Below are positions 18,291-25,828 of a DNA stretch of 51,320 nt, piece by piece (the stretch's first letter is position 1; every line of letters begins with the position of its first letter). The notes beneath the pieces were generated by a model. It did no database searches. It had not been told where the DNA came from and worked only from the letters and a program-made list of their open reading frames with translations. The DNA is from an uncultured Pseudomonadota bacterium (GTDB taxonomy: Bacteria > Pseudomonadota > Gammaproteobacteria > Steroidobacterales > Steroidobacteraceae): contig CADEFQ010000010.1 in assembly GCA_902826635.1 (NCBI GenBank), positions 6,607-57,926 of the forward strand, given 5' to 3'. Both the position numbers and the translations under genes were made by a program.

Positions 18291-18311
18291 AACCCGACCG
18301 TTAGCCGACAA

Positions 18312-18350
18312 CAAATGGCCAGAGGCGGCAGCGCCTCTGGCCATTTGCTT
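18312..18350. terminator. Bidirectional rho-independent-type terminator
   Basis: A perfect 16-bp stem: CAAATGGCCAGAGGCG (18312-18327), loop GCAG, CGCCTCTGGCCATTTG (18332-18347), then CTTTCC. It lies between the convergent TonB receptor and RraB genes. The T-run is short on both strands, but the stem is very stable. Confidence 0.85.
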
Positions 18351-18369
18351 TCCGGCGTCCGGCTATTCG

Positions 18370-18786
18370 CTAGCGTTTGTTGTGCGCCGCCGCCCAGCCG
18401 TCGTACCGGCCGCGGAACTCGGCCGCCATGTCGTTGAACTTGCGGCTCGTCTCCTGCATGTCCGAGACCGAAAGGCGGATCGAACGCTGCGCGTGCACCG
18501 CGTAGCTGAGTTCCGGTTGATCGGGCACGTGTTTGTATTCGGCGGCGTAGCCGTCGCGCACGAGTCGCTCGACCACGCGTTGCGCCGCATCCTCGCTCGG
18601 CAGGCCGAAGAAGAACACGACGTCGTGCGGCTGGAACGGATCGGAACCTTCGAGCCGCAGCTTCTCGATGAGCTTCGCGTCCCAGCTATGCGCCGGGAGG
18701 TCGCGCGCCTTCTTGATGCTCATCCAGATGCGCGCGAGCGCCACGGCGCCGCCGAGCAACAGCAACAGGAGGTAGGCGATCTTCAT
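18370..18786 (-). CDS. RraB-family protein (ribonuclease E inhibitor-like)
   Basis: A 138-residue protein with an N-terminal membrane anchor (about 4-20, AYLLLLLLGGAVALARI) followed by an RraB-like domain. RraB binds RNase E and changes degradosome activity in Escherichia coli. The domain reads SDPFQPHDVVFFFGLPSEDAAQRVVERLVRDGYAAEYK, then SDMQETSRKFNDMAAEFRGRYDGW. Classical RraB is soluble; the anchor is unusual and would place it at the inner membrane, where RNase E also sits in gammaproteobacteria (inference). The ATG overlaps the stop of the upstream reductase by 4 bp, so it is the last gene of the run that ends at the terminator at 18312-18347. Confidence 0.75.
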   Translation of the reverse strand: MKIAYLLLLLLGGAVALARIWMSIKKARDLPAHSWDAKLIEKLRLEGSDPFQPHDVVFFFGLPSEDAAQRVVERLVRDGYAAEYKHVPDQPELSYAVHAQRSIRLSVSDMQETSRKFNDMAAEFRGRYDGWAAAHNKR

Positions 18787-19790
18787 GGCGCCGCGATCCG
18801 CACGATCAGCTTGCCCTGGTTGCTGCCGTCGAACAGCTTGCCGAGCGCGCGCGGGGCTTGCTCGAGGCCGTCGACGACATCGACGCGGAACTTGAGCTTG
18901 CCCTCGGCGTACCACTTGGCGAGCGCGGCGATGGCCTCGCCGAATCGCGGTGCGTAATCGAGGATGATGAAACCCTTCACCATCGCGCGCTTCACGAGCA
19001 GCGCGCCGTAGTTCGCAGGCCCCGCGCCGCGGCCGGTCGCGGTATACGTCGAGATCAGCCCGCAAAGCGGGATCCGCGCGTTCAGCGCGAGATTCGCGAG
19101 CACCGCGTCGAGGATCGCACCGCCCGTGTTGTCGAAATAGACGTTCACGCCGTGCGGCGCGAGCTCGCGCAGGCGCGCGTGCACTTTTTCGCTGCGGTAG
19201 TTGATGGCGGCGTCGATGCCGAGTTCGTCCACGAGCCATGCGCATTTTTCATCGCTGCCAGCGATGCCGATGACGCGCGCGCCGCGCAGTTTCGCGAGCT
19301 GCACGGCAAGCGAGCCGACCGCGCCCGCGGCGGCCGACACGACCACGGTCTCGCCGGGCTGCGGATCGCCGATTTCGAGCATGCCGAAATACGCGGTGCA
19401 CCCGACCATGCCGAGGAGCCCGAGATAGAGTGTGAGCGGCGTCTGGCCGTCGTCGCGCAGCTTCGAGGCCTCACCCGCCTTCGCGACCCAGTAGTCCTGC
19501 CAGCCGCCCATGCCTTGCACCGCATCGCCCACCGAGAGGCGGGGGTCGCGTGAGGCCACGACGCGGCCCACGGTGATGCCACGCATCACCGCGCCCAGCG
19601 CCACCGGCGGGAGGTATTGCTCCATGTCGCTCATCCACACGCGGTTCGTGGGATCGAGCGACAGGTAGAGATTGCGGACGAGGCTTTCGCCGTCGGCGAG
19701 TTCGGGCAGCGCCGCACTGCGCAGCGCCAGGGTCTCGTCGTCGACATTCCCGACGGGGCGTTTGACGAGAATCCACTGGCGGTTTTTCAT
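18783..19790 (-). CDS. MDR-family NADP-dependent oxidoreductase (CurA/prostaglandin reductase-like)
   Basis: A 335-residue zinc-independent medium-chain dehydrogenase/reductase. The N-terminus NRQWILVKRPVGNVDDE, with RNLYLSLDPTNRVWM and MRGITVGRV, is typical of the leukotriene B4 dehydrogenase/CurA group, which reduces alpha,beta-unsaturated ketones and aldehydes with NADPH. The nucleotide-binding loop is SAAAGAVGSLAVQLAKLRG (about 158-176). The NVYFDNTGG segment is also a group signature. ATG 19790 begins 5 nt after the stop of the upstream hydratase, and its own stop overlaps the rraB start. It probably acts on a metabolite of the neighbouring CoA or aromatic pathways, but no substrate is evident. 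Confidence 0.85.
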   Translation of the reverse strand: MKNRQWILVKRPVGNVDDETLALRSAALPELADGESLVRNLYLSLDPTNRVWMSDMEQYLPPVALGAVMRGITVGRVVASRDPRLSVGDAVQGMGGWQDYWVAKAGEASKLRDDGQTPLTLYLGLLGMVGCTAYFGMLEIGDPQPGETVVVSAAAGAVGSLAVQLAKLRGARVIGIAGSDEKCAWLVDELGIDAAINYRSEKVHARLRELAPHGVNVYFDNTGGAILDAVLANLALNARIPLCGLISTYTATGRGAGPANYGALLVKRAMVKGFIILDYAPRFGEAIAALAKWYAEGKLKFRVDVVDGLEQAPRALGKLFDGSNQGKLIVRIAAP

Positions 19791-19795
19791 CCAGG

Positions 19796-20575
19796 CTATC
19801 TCGCGTACCCGGCCTTCCTCTTCTCGAGGAAGGCAGTGATTCCCTCTCGCCCTTCGGCGCTCGCGGCCTGCGCCGCGATCGTCTCGCTTTCGAGCGTCAG
19901 CTGCGATTCGAGCGCGCCGAGCGACGTGGCCATCAGGCGCTTCGCCCTGCCGAAGGCGCCCTTCGGGCCGGCCGCAAGCCTGCCCGCTATTTTCATCGCC
20001 TCGTTGAGCACCTCGGCATCCGGCGCCACCTGGTTCACGAGGCCCCACCCGAGCGCCTCCGGCGCCGTCAGCGCGCGATTCGTGAGGACCAGTTCCATCG
20101 CGCGCTTCGCGCCGACCGCGCGCGGCAGCAGGAAAGAGGTGCCACCGTCCGGCGTGAGGCCGACTCCGGTGTACGCGAGCGAGATCTTGGCGCCCGCCGC
20201 GAGGATCGCGAGATCAGCCATCGCGACGAGCCCGACGCCCGCACCGGCCGCCGTGCCGTTCACGGCCGCGATCACCGGGGCGTCCATGCGCATGAAGCGC
20301 ACGATCGCTGCGTGCAGGTGCGTCGTGAGTTCCTTCAGGTATGGCTCGATCGGCCTGCCGCCGCTCACCATGCCACGCAGGTCGCCGCCGAAACAGAACG
20401 CCTTGCCGGCGCCGGTCAGCACGACTGCGCGCACCGCGGGGTCCGCTTCGCAGCGCAGTGCCGCCACCAGCAGGTCGCGCCCCATCGCGAGATCGAGCGT
20501 ATTGGCGGTATCGGGGCGATTCAGCGTGACGACGGCCACTTCGTCACGGACGTCGACGAGCACGGTGTCGGTCAT
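19796..20575 (-). CDS. Enoyl-CoA hydratase/isomerase family (PaaG-like)
   Basis: A 259-residue crotonase-fold protein. The CoA-binding loop is KAFCFGGDLRGM and the second glycine loop AGAGVGLVAMADLAI. At the catalytic position it reads YTGVGLTPDGGTSFLLPR. The first hydratase Glu is replaced by Thr, and an Asp sits in the PDGGT motif. That pattern is typical of isomerase-type members such as PaaG rather than true hydratases. The reaction is probably a double-bond or ring isomerisation of an acyl-CoA (inference). It lies 7 nt after a [2Fe-2S] ferredoxin and 5 nt before the MDR reductase, and these three may work as one acyl-CoA module. Confidence 0.8.
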   Translation of the reverse strand: MTDTVLVDVRDEVAVVTLNRPDTANTLDLAMGRDLLVAALRCEADPAVRAVVLTGAGKAFCFGGDLRGMVSGGRPIEPYLKELTTHLHAAIVRFMRMDAPVIAAVNGTAAGAGVGLVAMADLAILAAGAKISLAYTGVGLTPDGGTSFLLPRAVGAKRAMELVLTNRALTAPEALGWGLVNQVAPDAEVLNEAMKIAGRLAAGPKGAFGRAKRLMATSLGALESQLTLESETIAAQAASAEGREGITAFLEKRKAGYAR

Positions 20576-20582
20576 GCGAACC

Positions 20583-20897
20583 TCATTCGTCAGGCGCAAT
20601 GGTGACCCGGAGGCCATCCAGCGCGGGCGTGAAATCGATCTGGCACGAAAGGCGCGAGCGCGCCTCGTAGTGCGACAGCTCCGCGAGCAATTCCTTTTCG
20701 TCGGACATGGGCGCCGGCACGCGGCTCGCCCATTCGGGGTCGACATAAACGTGGCAAGTGGCGCAGGAACACATGCCGCCGCAGATCGCCGCCACCCCGT
20801 ATTCGAGTTCCCGGAGAACCTCCATGACCTTCAGGCCCGGACCGCTCTCGACCTCATGTTCGACGCCGTCACGGTCGACGACTTTCAGCACACCCAT
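20583..20897 (-). CDS. [2Fe-2S] ferredoxin, adrenodoxin type
   Basis: A 104-residue electron carrier. The cluster motif is CGGMCSCATC with the ligand spacing Cys39-x5-Cys45-x2-Cys48, and the fourth ligand is in RLSCQ near residue 86. The set EWASRVPAPMSDEKELL is characteristic of the adrenodoxin/putidaredoxin group that serves cytochrome P450s and ring hydroxylases. ATG 20897 has GAGGGGAG about 5 nt upstream and is preferred over GTG 20903. It is 15 nt downstream of the thiamin kinase-like gene. No P450 or ferredoxin reductase is in the window, so the partner is unknown. Confidence 0.9.
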   Translation of the reverse strand: MGVLKVVDRDGVEHEVESGPGLKVMEVLRELEYGVAAICGGMCSCATCHVYVDPEWASRVPAPMSDEKELLAELSHYEARSRLSCQIDFTPALDGLRVTIAPDE

Positions 20898-20912
20898 CCA
20901 CACTCCCCTCGA

Positions 20913-21815
20913 TCAAAGATTCCCATTATGCACGAGGGCGCGCAGGGAGCCTTGTTCCGCCTCAATCGCCGCGAGAGACGGCTCGACCGCCACGCGGCGG
21001 GCGCGGTACCACAGGTACACGAGCATCTGGAACAGCCACACGGCGGCGTCGAGCGCCGCGGGCGTCACCGCGCGCTCGAGACCAAGCCCTGCGAGCAGGC
21101 GCGCCCCGTGCGGCGCGGCTTCGGGGTAGTACGCGAGCAGGCAGGCGACATCGTGCAGGGGATCCGCAAGCGTGGCGTACTCCCAGTCGATCAGCCAGAG
21201 CGGCCCGCCATCGACGAGGTTCGATCCGTGCAGATCGCTGTGCACGAGGGTCAGCGGGCGCGTTCCGGCGCCGCAATCACGCTGCCGGCTCCCGGCCTGC
21301 GCGAGCAGGCGCCCGAGCGCCCCGCGCTCGTCCGGCGCCGATTCGCAGATGCGTTCGACGTATCCGCGTGCGAGGCCCACGGGGTCGAGCGGCACGAGAT
21401 CGCGTGCCGCGCCGGTATCGATCGCATGCAGGACCGCGAGCTTTGCGGCGAGCCGATCGATCTGCTTCGGATCGGTGAAGTCGGCGGGTGTCCAGCTACG
21501 GCCGTCGACGTATTCGGTGATCAGCAGTCCTTTCCCGGTGTCGGCGTGGACGACCCGCGGCGCGATCCGCGCGGCCGCGGCGAGTCGCTGCGCGGCGGTC
21601 TCCATTTTCCGATCGATCGCGAGCAGCGTGTCAAAGCCGGTGCCGAGCCGCACGACATAGCGCCCTTGCGCGGTCGCAACGAGAAAGCTGCGATTCGTGA
21701 GGCCGCCTTGCAGTGGCCGGATGTCGAGCACTGTCGAGCCGGGCACATGCGCGAGCACGTCGGCGCCGGGCAATGCACTCACGGCGTGCGCAATTCGGTC
21801 CGTTTGCGCAGCCAT
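20913..21815 (-). CDS. APH/choline kinase-family phosphotransferase, probable thiamin kinase
   Basis: A 300-residue kinase of the aminoglycoside phosphotransferase fold. The catalytic loop is LVHSDLHGSNLV (HxDxxxxN) and the metal-binding LIDWEYA supplies the second Asp. The N-terminus has the glycine-rich GGLTNRSFLV loop and a lysine/arginine strand (RYVVRLG). By sequence alone it could be a choline, ethanolamine or thiamin kinase. It overlaps the PnuT gene by 37 bp and sits behind a TPP riboswitch, so thiamin kinase (ThiK-like, giving thiamin monophosphate) is the best reading. TMP would still need ThiL, not present here. Start ATG 21815. Confidence 0.72.
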   Translation of the reverse strand: MAAQTDRIAHAVSALPGADVLAHVPGSTVLDIRPLQGGLTNRSFLVATAQGRYVVRLGTGFDTLLAIDRKMETAAQRLAAAARIAPRVVHADTGKGLLITEYVDGRSWTPADFTDPKQIDRLAAKLAVLHAIDTGAARDLVPLDPVGLARGYVERICESAPDERGALGRLLAQAGSRQRDCGAGTRPLTLVHSDLHGSNLVDGGPLWLIDWEYATLADPLHDVACLLAYYPEAAPHGARLLAGLGLERAVTPAALDAAVWLFQMLVYLWYRARRVAVEPSLAAIEAEQGSLRALVHNGNL

Positions 21816-22390
21816 GCGAAGAAACCCACCGTCGCCATCGCGAGATAGACGAAATAGAGCAGCGCGACCAGCGCAAGTGCCTGCGCCGCAAAGAGCACGC
21901 CGAGGGCGGCATCGATCACGATCCAGTACAACCAGTTTTCGATGCGCGCGCGCGCCGCGAGCCAGGTCGCGGCAAGGCTCCCCCAGGTGCAGGCCGCATC
22001 GAGCATCGGCTGCGCCGCGTGTGTGTAGCGTGCGAGCCCCTTCGCCGTGACGGCGGTCAGCACCGCAATCGCGACCCAGGCCGCGACGTGCATCCGCCAC
22101 GGCCACCAGCCCACGTTCACATGTCCGCCCGTGTCCCGATCAGCGCTCCAGCGGCGAAAGCCGTAGGCGGCCATCGCGACATAGAAGGTTTGAAGTGCCG
22201 CCTGCATCGGCAGCGCCGAGCGCGCGGAGAGCCACGCGAGACCGGCCGAGGACAGGCCGCCGTACACCCAGCACCAGCGGCTGCGCTTGACCGCGAGCAC
22301 CACGTACACGAGACCGAGCGCCACCGTGGCGCCTTCGAGTGGCGACGTCGCGCGCAGATCGACGAGCAGTTGTGCGAGAAAACCTGTCAA
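21779..22390 (-). CDS. pnuT: PnuC-family transporter, probable thiamin permease PnuT
   Basis: A 203-residue polytopic inner-membrane protein with about seven hydrophobic segments. The PnuC signature appears as WCWVYGGLSSAGLAW and FYVAMAAYGFRRW, and the C-terminal half has NWLYWIVIDAALGVLFAAQALALVALLYFVYLA (described in pieces; the W-I-V-I-D core is the family hallmark). PnuC imports nicotinamide riboside, while the PnuT branch imports thiamin by facilitated diffusion and relies on intracellular phosphorylation to trap it. The TPP riboswitch upstream and the kinase gene overlapping its end favour PnuT. The start is a TTG at 22390 with GAGGG about 5 nt upstream. No ATG fits. Confidence 0.85.
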   Translation of the reverse strand: MTGFLAQLLVDLRATSPLEGATVALGLVYVVLAVKRSRWCWVYGGLSSAGLAWLSARSALPMQAALQTFYVAMAAYGFRRWSADRDTGGHVNVGWWPWRMHVAAWVAIAVLTAVTAKGLARYTHAAQPMLDAACTWGSLAATWLAARARIENWLYWIVIDAALGVLFAAQALALVALLYFVYLAMATVGFFAWLRKRTELRTP

Positions 22391-22400
22391 GCGACCCTCG

Positions 22401-22649
22401 TCAGGACCCCGCGTAGGGCCCGATCACCTTCATCACGAACACGGATTTCGCGTTGCCTTCGAACGTAGGGCGGATTTCCTCCTGCAGCGCCGCCATGACC
22501 CGGTCATACGGGCCGAAGATCTGGGTGCTCAGGCTGTTGGTGAGGACTTTGAGGCCCGCGTGCGTGTTGATGCGGTCGATGAAATCCTGGATCGGTGGTA
22601 TGAAATCCGCGTCGAGCGGATACAGACTGACCTCGACTCCGATATCCAT
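22401..22649 (-). CDS. YkoF/MTH1187-type thiamin-binding protein
   Basis: An 82-residue protein of the small thiamine-binding (DUF77/YkoF-like) family. It opens with MDIGVEVSLYPLD, has FIDRINTHAGLKVLTNSLSTQIFG in the middle, and ends with SVFVMKVIGPY. YkoF of Bacillus subtilis binds thiamin and lies in a TPP-controlled transport operon. I prefer ATG 22649, which has GGGAG about 5 nt upstream and matches the family's N-terminus. An ATG at 22664 overlaps the receptor stop and would add five residues. No signal peptide is seen, so it is cytoplasmic, possibly buffering incoming thiamin (inference). Confidence 0.78.
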   Translation of the reverse strand: MDIGVEVSLYPLDADFIPPIQDFIDRINTHAGLKVLTNSLSTQIFGPYDRVMAALQEEIRPTFEGNAKSVFVMKVIGPYAGS

Positions 22650-22660
22650 GCAGGCTCCCG

Positions 22661-24775
22661 TCATTCGAAGCGGTAGTTGACCGTGACCCCGACGAGCCGC
22701 CCGTCGGCAAGCTGCACGTAGCGCTTGTCGGGGAAGTCCGGCGGCTCGATGCCGAAGTAAAACCCTCGCATCGCATACTGCTCATCAAAAAGATTGCGCG
22801 CAAAGGCTGCGGCCTGCCAGCGCCCACGGCCATAGCCGATACGCAGGTTCACGACGGTGTACGCGCCCGATCTCTGGTCGTGGCTCGTGTCGAAATAGAA
22901 ATCATCGACACCCTGCACGTCTGCGCGCGCGAAGAATCCCGACGAATCGTGGTAACGCACCGCGAGCGAATACTGGTACTTCGGCGCGTGCGCCTGCTCG
23001 CGCCCGTCGAGCGCGGCGTCGCGCACGGGATTGCCGGTGCGATAGCCCAGGTAGGCGGTTTCGAGGAGCCCGAGCGTCGCGGCGAGATCGAGGCGCGCAG
23101 TCACGGCCCAGTTCGCGCTCGCCTCGAGCCCGAAATTCCTGCCGTGCGCGGCATTGTCGGTGAAGAACACATATGACAGCGGATCGCCCGGCACGAGCTG
23201 CTGCGAAGCCGCGACCTGCTGCGACTCACGACGCATGTAGAACAGCGACGTGCGCGTCGACCAGCGTGCATCGGGGGCTCGCCACGCGAGCCCCGCTTCC
23301 AGATTCCACAGCGCCTCGGGATCGAACTGGCGGCGACCTTCCGGCACGGCGCTGCCGATGTTGAAGCCGCCCGCCTTGTAGCCGCGCGACAGGGTCGTGT
23401 ACCAGGTGCGCTGCGCAGTCTCTTCGAACGAGAGGCTCGCGTGTCCGCCCCACATCGTGTCGGCAGGCGAAAAGGCGCTCGACTCGCCCGTCAGCGCTTC
23501 GCGATCGCGGTAGTCGGCGTCGCGCCTCTCCGCGCGCGCGCCGAGGGACAGGACCGTGCGCGCACCCGCCCGCCAGTCGAGCTCGCCGTAGAGCGCAAGA
23601 TTCCTCGCACGGTAGTCGCTCGCGAGTTCGCGATAGGCGGCGCCGCTGGCGGCATCGCGCTGGTCATTGCGCTCATCGACATCGAGCGCATACGCGCCGG
23701 CGATCCAGCCCAAGCCGCCGCGCGCGTCCGGCGTGCCCTTCGACACGAGGCGCAGGTCCTCGCTCGTCGAGCGCCGGCGGCGGGCGAAGTGGCTCGTGTA
23801 ATCGTAAGGCGCATAGACGCCCCAGGCCGCGTCATTGCCCCAGTCGCCGTCGAAACCGTAGCCAATCTTCGCGTCGGCATGGGTCGTGACGCTGCGTACT
23901 TCGAATGGAGTCGCGCCCGTGTAGGTGAGATGCACCGCACCCGCGGCGGATCGCTGCCGATCCACGCCCGGATGATCGGAGAGCGTCACGCGCGAATTGT
24001 CGATCGAGAACGCGTCGTAACCGTCGTCCACGTCGACCCACATCGCGGTGAATCCGAGGTCGAGCACTTCGCTCGGCGCCCAGCGCACGCGTGCGCGCAA
24101 CGTGTCCTCGTCGTAACCGTTGACGTCGTCTCGCGCGAGAAAGGCGTTGTTGCGAAAGCCGTCGCTCTCGTAGTGGTGCGCGACGATCCGGAACGCCGCG
24201 GTGCCCGCGCGATCGATTGCACCACCGATCACGCCGCCACCGCCCCAAGTCCCGCTATCCCCGGCCGTCGCCTCGCCGCGCAGCTCGAACTCGGGCCGTG
24301 CGTCGCGCGTGCGGATGCTCACGAGGCCCGCGAGCGCATTCGCGCCGTAGGCCGTGCCCTGTGGACCGCGGAGCACTTCGATCTGCTCGACGTCGAAGGT
24401 CGTGGCCGGCATGCCGACGCCGGAGAAATCGATATCGTCGATCAGGAAGCCCACCGATGGGTCGGGTGCACCCTGGTACTGCTCGAGCTCGCCGATGCCG
24501 CGCAACTGGAAGTATCGCGGCCGCGCCGTACCCGCCGACCAATTGAGGTTCGGCACGAGCGACATCACATCCTCGAAGTGCTGCAGACCCGCCTCCTCGA
24601 CGATTTTCCGGGGCAGTACCGTGACGCTTCCCGGCAGCGAGTCGACCGATACTTCGCGCAGCCGGGACGTGACGACGAGCACCTCATCGATATCGTCGGC
24701 TCGCACTGCGGAGACAGACGCGCATGCGAGTGCCGCGCCGACAAGGCGCCACCACGAGCCCGGAAGTATGGTCAT
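22661..24775 (-). CDS. TonB-dependent receptor, probable thiamin uptake (TPP riboswitch-controlled)
   Basis: A 704-residue outer-membrane receptor. The signal peptide (about 1-26) ends at AVRA. A TonB-box-like DEVLVVTSRL follows, then the plug (YFQLRGIGELEQYQGAPDPSVG; QIEVLRGPQGTAYGANALAGLVSIRT) and a beta barrel ending in GVTVNYRFE. Its start lies 6 nt after a TPP aptamer, so its expression responds to intracellular TPP, and thiamin or a thiamin phosphate is the likely ligand. The downstream YkoF-like, PnuT and kinase genes support this. ATG 24775 uses an SD (AGGGAG) that is part of the riboswitch. Confidence 0.88.
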   Translation of the reverse strand: MTILPGSWWRLVGAALACASVSAVRADDIDEVLVVTSRLREVSVDSLPGSVTVLPRKIVEEAGLQHFEDVMSLVPNLNWSAGTARPRYFQLRGIGELEQYQGAPDPSVGFLIDDIDFSGVGMPATTFDVEQIEVLRGPQGTAYGANALAGLVSIRTRDARPEFELRGEATAGDSGTWGGGGVIGGAIDRAGTAAFRIVAHHYESDGFRNNAFLARDDVNGYDEDTLRARVRWAPSEVLDLGFTAMWVDVDDGYDAFSIDNSRVTLSDHPGVDRQRSAAGAVHLTYTGATPFEVRSVTTHADAKIGYGFDGDWGNDAAWGVYAPYDYTSHFARRRRSTSEDLRLVSKGTPDARGGLGWIAGAYALDVDERNDQRDAASGAAYRELASDYRARNLALYGELDWRAGARTVLSLGARAERRDADYRDREALTGESSAFSPADTMWGGHASLSFEETAQRTWYTTLSRGYKAGGFNIGSAVPEGRRQFDPEALWNLEAGLAWRAPDARWSTRTSLFYMRRESQQVAASQQLVPGDPLSYVFFTDNAAHGRNFGLEASANWAVTARLDLAATLGLLETAYLGYRTGNPVRDAALDGREQAHAPKYQYSLAVRYHDSSGFFARADVQGVDDFYFDTSHDQRSGAYTVVNLRIGYGRGRWQAAAFARNLFDEQYAMRGFYFGIEPPDFPDKRYVQLADGRLVGVTVNYRFE

Positions 24776-24781
24776 GCCTGC

Positions 24782-24872
24782 TCCCTACGCCGGTATTAGC
24801 CGGATCAGGTTCAACGGGTTCGCCGGCACCGGCGTCTCAGGCCCCGCAAGCGGGCCACCCCAAGGATGTGAC
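24782..24872 (-). promoter_or_regulatory. TPP (THI-box) riboswitch
   Basis: Read on the minus strand, the conserved blocks occur in order: CCTTGGGGTG, then CTGAGA, ACCCGTTGAACCTGATC, and CTAATACCGGCGTAGGGA. The variable P3 stem-loop (GGCCCGCTTGCGGGCC-like) lies between the first two. P1 can form between TCCTT at the 5' end and AGGGA at the 3' end. That AGGGA is also the Shine-Dalgarno of the receptor gene (AGGGAG, 5 nt before ATG 24775), so TPP binding should hide the ribosome site directly. No separate terminator is visible. Motif evidence is strong; the mechanism is inferred from base pairing. Confidence 0.96.
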
Positions 24873-24876
24873 GCGT

Positions 24877-24904
24877 ATGTTAGTGGTCGTGCGCGGCATT
24901 GCAA
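24877..24904 (-). promoter_or_regulatory. Candidate promoter of the thiamin operon
   Basis: Minus strand: -35 TTGCAA (24904-24899, 4 of 6), 16-bp spacer, -10 TAACAT (24882-24877, 4 of 6). The predicted start, near 24870, coincides with the 5' end of the aptamer, which supports it. It overlaps the control region of the divergent phzF gene. Confidence 0.55.
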
Positions 24905-24922
24905 GCGATTAGAATCGCCGCC

Positions 24923-25822
24923 ATGAGTCGCACACTTGCAGTGTTCCAGGTCGACGCTTTCACGCGGCAGCGCTTCACGGGCAATCCCGCGGGTGTCGTG
25001 CTCGGCGCGGATGCGCTTTCCGATGAGGAAATGCTGGCAATCGCGCGCGAACTGAACAACGCCGACACCGCGTTCGTCTCCGCGCCCGACGCGGCCGATC
25101 ACGACCTGCGCATGCGCTTTTTCACGCCGCGAACCGAAGCCGCCTTCGTCGCCCATGCGACGGTCGCTGCGCACTACGTGATGTCGCGGCGACCGGGGCC
25201 GAGGCGCCTGCGCCAGAAGCAAAAGGCCGGCATCGTCGAAGTCGAAGTGCGTGGCGAGGGCGAGTCGCGGCGTATCGCCATTCACCAGGCGCCGCCGCCG
25301 ATCGGCCGTGAACTCTCCGCGCGTGAGCGCCTCGCGGTGCTCGACGCGCTCGCGCTCTCGAGCGGCGATCTCGACGCGCACTGCCCGCTGCTCGTCTGTG
25401 GCAGCGCGAGCACACGCCTGATGGTCGGCGTGCGCGGCGCCGAACAGCTGCGGCAGCTGAAGCCCGATGCGGCGCGGCTCACCACCCTTTCGGCCCAGCT
25501 CGGTGCGGCCGGCTATTTCGTGTTTACGCTTGCGCCGCAAATCGCGGGTGTCCTCACCGAAGCGCGGATGTTCTGTCCCGCAATTGGCATCCCCGAAGAT
25601 CCCGTGAGCGGCAACGCGTACGGCATGCTCGGCGCCTACCTCGCGACGCACGGCCTCGTGCCGCGAAACGGCGATCTCGCGAAATTCAGCGGCGCACAGG
25701 GCCACTACCTTTCCCGTCCGGGGCAGGTCGACGTCGAACTCGAATACACGGGCGGCAGCCTGAATTCGATCCGCGTCGTGGGCGACGCCGTGCTCGTCTT
25801 CGAGACGAGCCTCACCCTTTAG
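24923..25822 (+). CDS. PhzF-family isomerase/epimerase-like protein
   Basis: A 299-residue protein with the two-domain diaminopimelate-epimerase-like fold. The family opening FQVDAFTRQRFTGNPAGVVL is at 8-27, and the second-domain GIPEDPVSGNAYGMLGAYL is near 227-245. In PhzF the catalytic Glu45 lies in an N-x-S-E-T motif. Here the same motif reads NNADTAFV, with Asp48, a variant that also occurs in the wider family. The true reaction is therefore unknown; phenazine synthesis is not suggested, as no other phz gene is present. ATG 24923 has a TAGAAT -10-like element (24910-24915) only 7 bp upstream and no SD, so the mRNA may be leaderless. The Rieske gene follows after 6 nt. Confidence 0.85.
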   Translation: MSRTLAVFQVDAFTRQRFTGNPAGVVLGADALSDEEMLAIARELNNADTAFVSAPDAADHDLRMRFFTPRTEAAFVAHATVAAHYVMSRRPGPRRLRQKQKAGIVEVEVRGEGESRRIAIHQAPPPIGRELSARERLAVLDALALSSGDLDAHCPLLVCGSASTRLMVGVRGAEQLRQLKPDAARLTTLSAQLGAAGYFVFTLAPQIAGVLTEARMFCPAIGIPEDPVSGNAYGMLGAYLATHGLVPRNGDLAKFSGAQGHYLSRPGQVDVELEYTGGSLNSIRVVGDAVLVFETSLTL

Positions 25823-25828
25823 TCCTGC

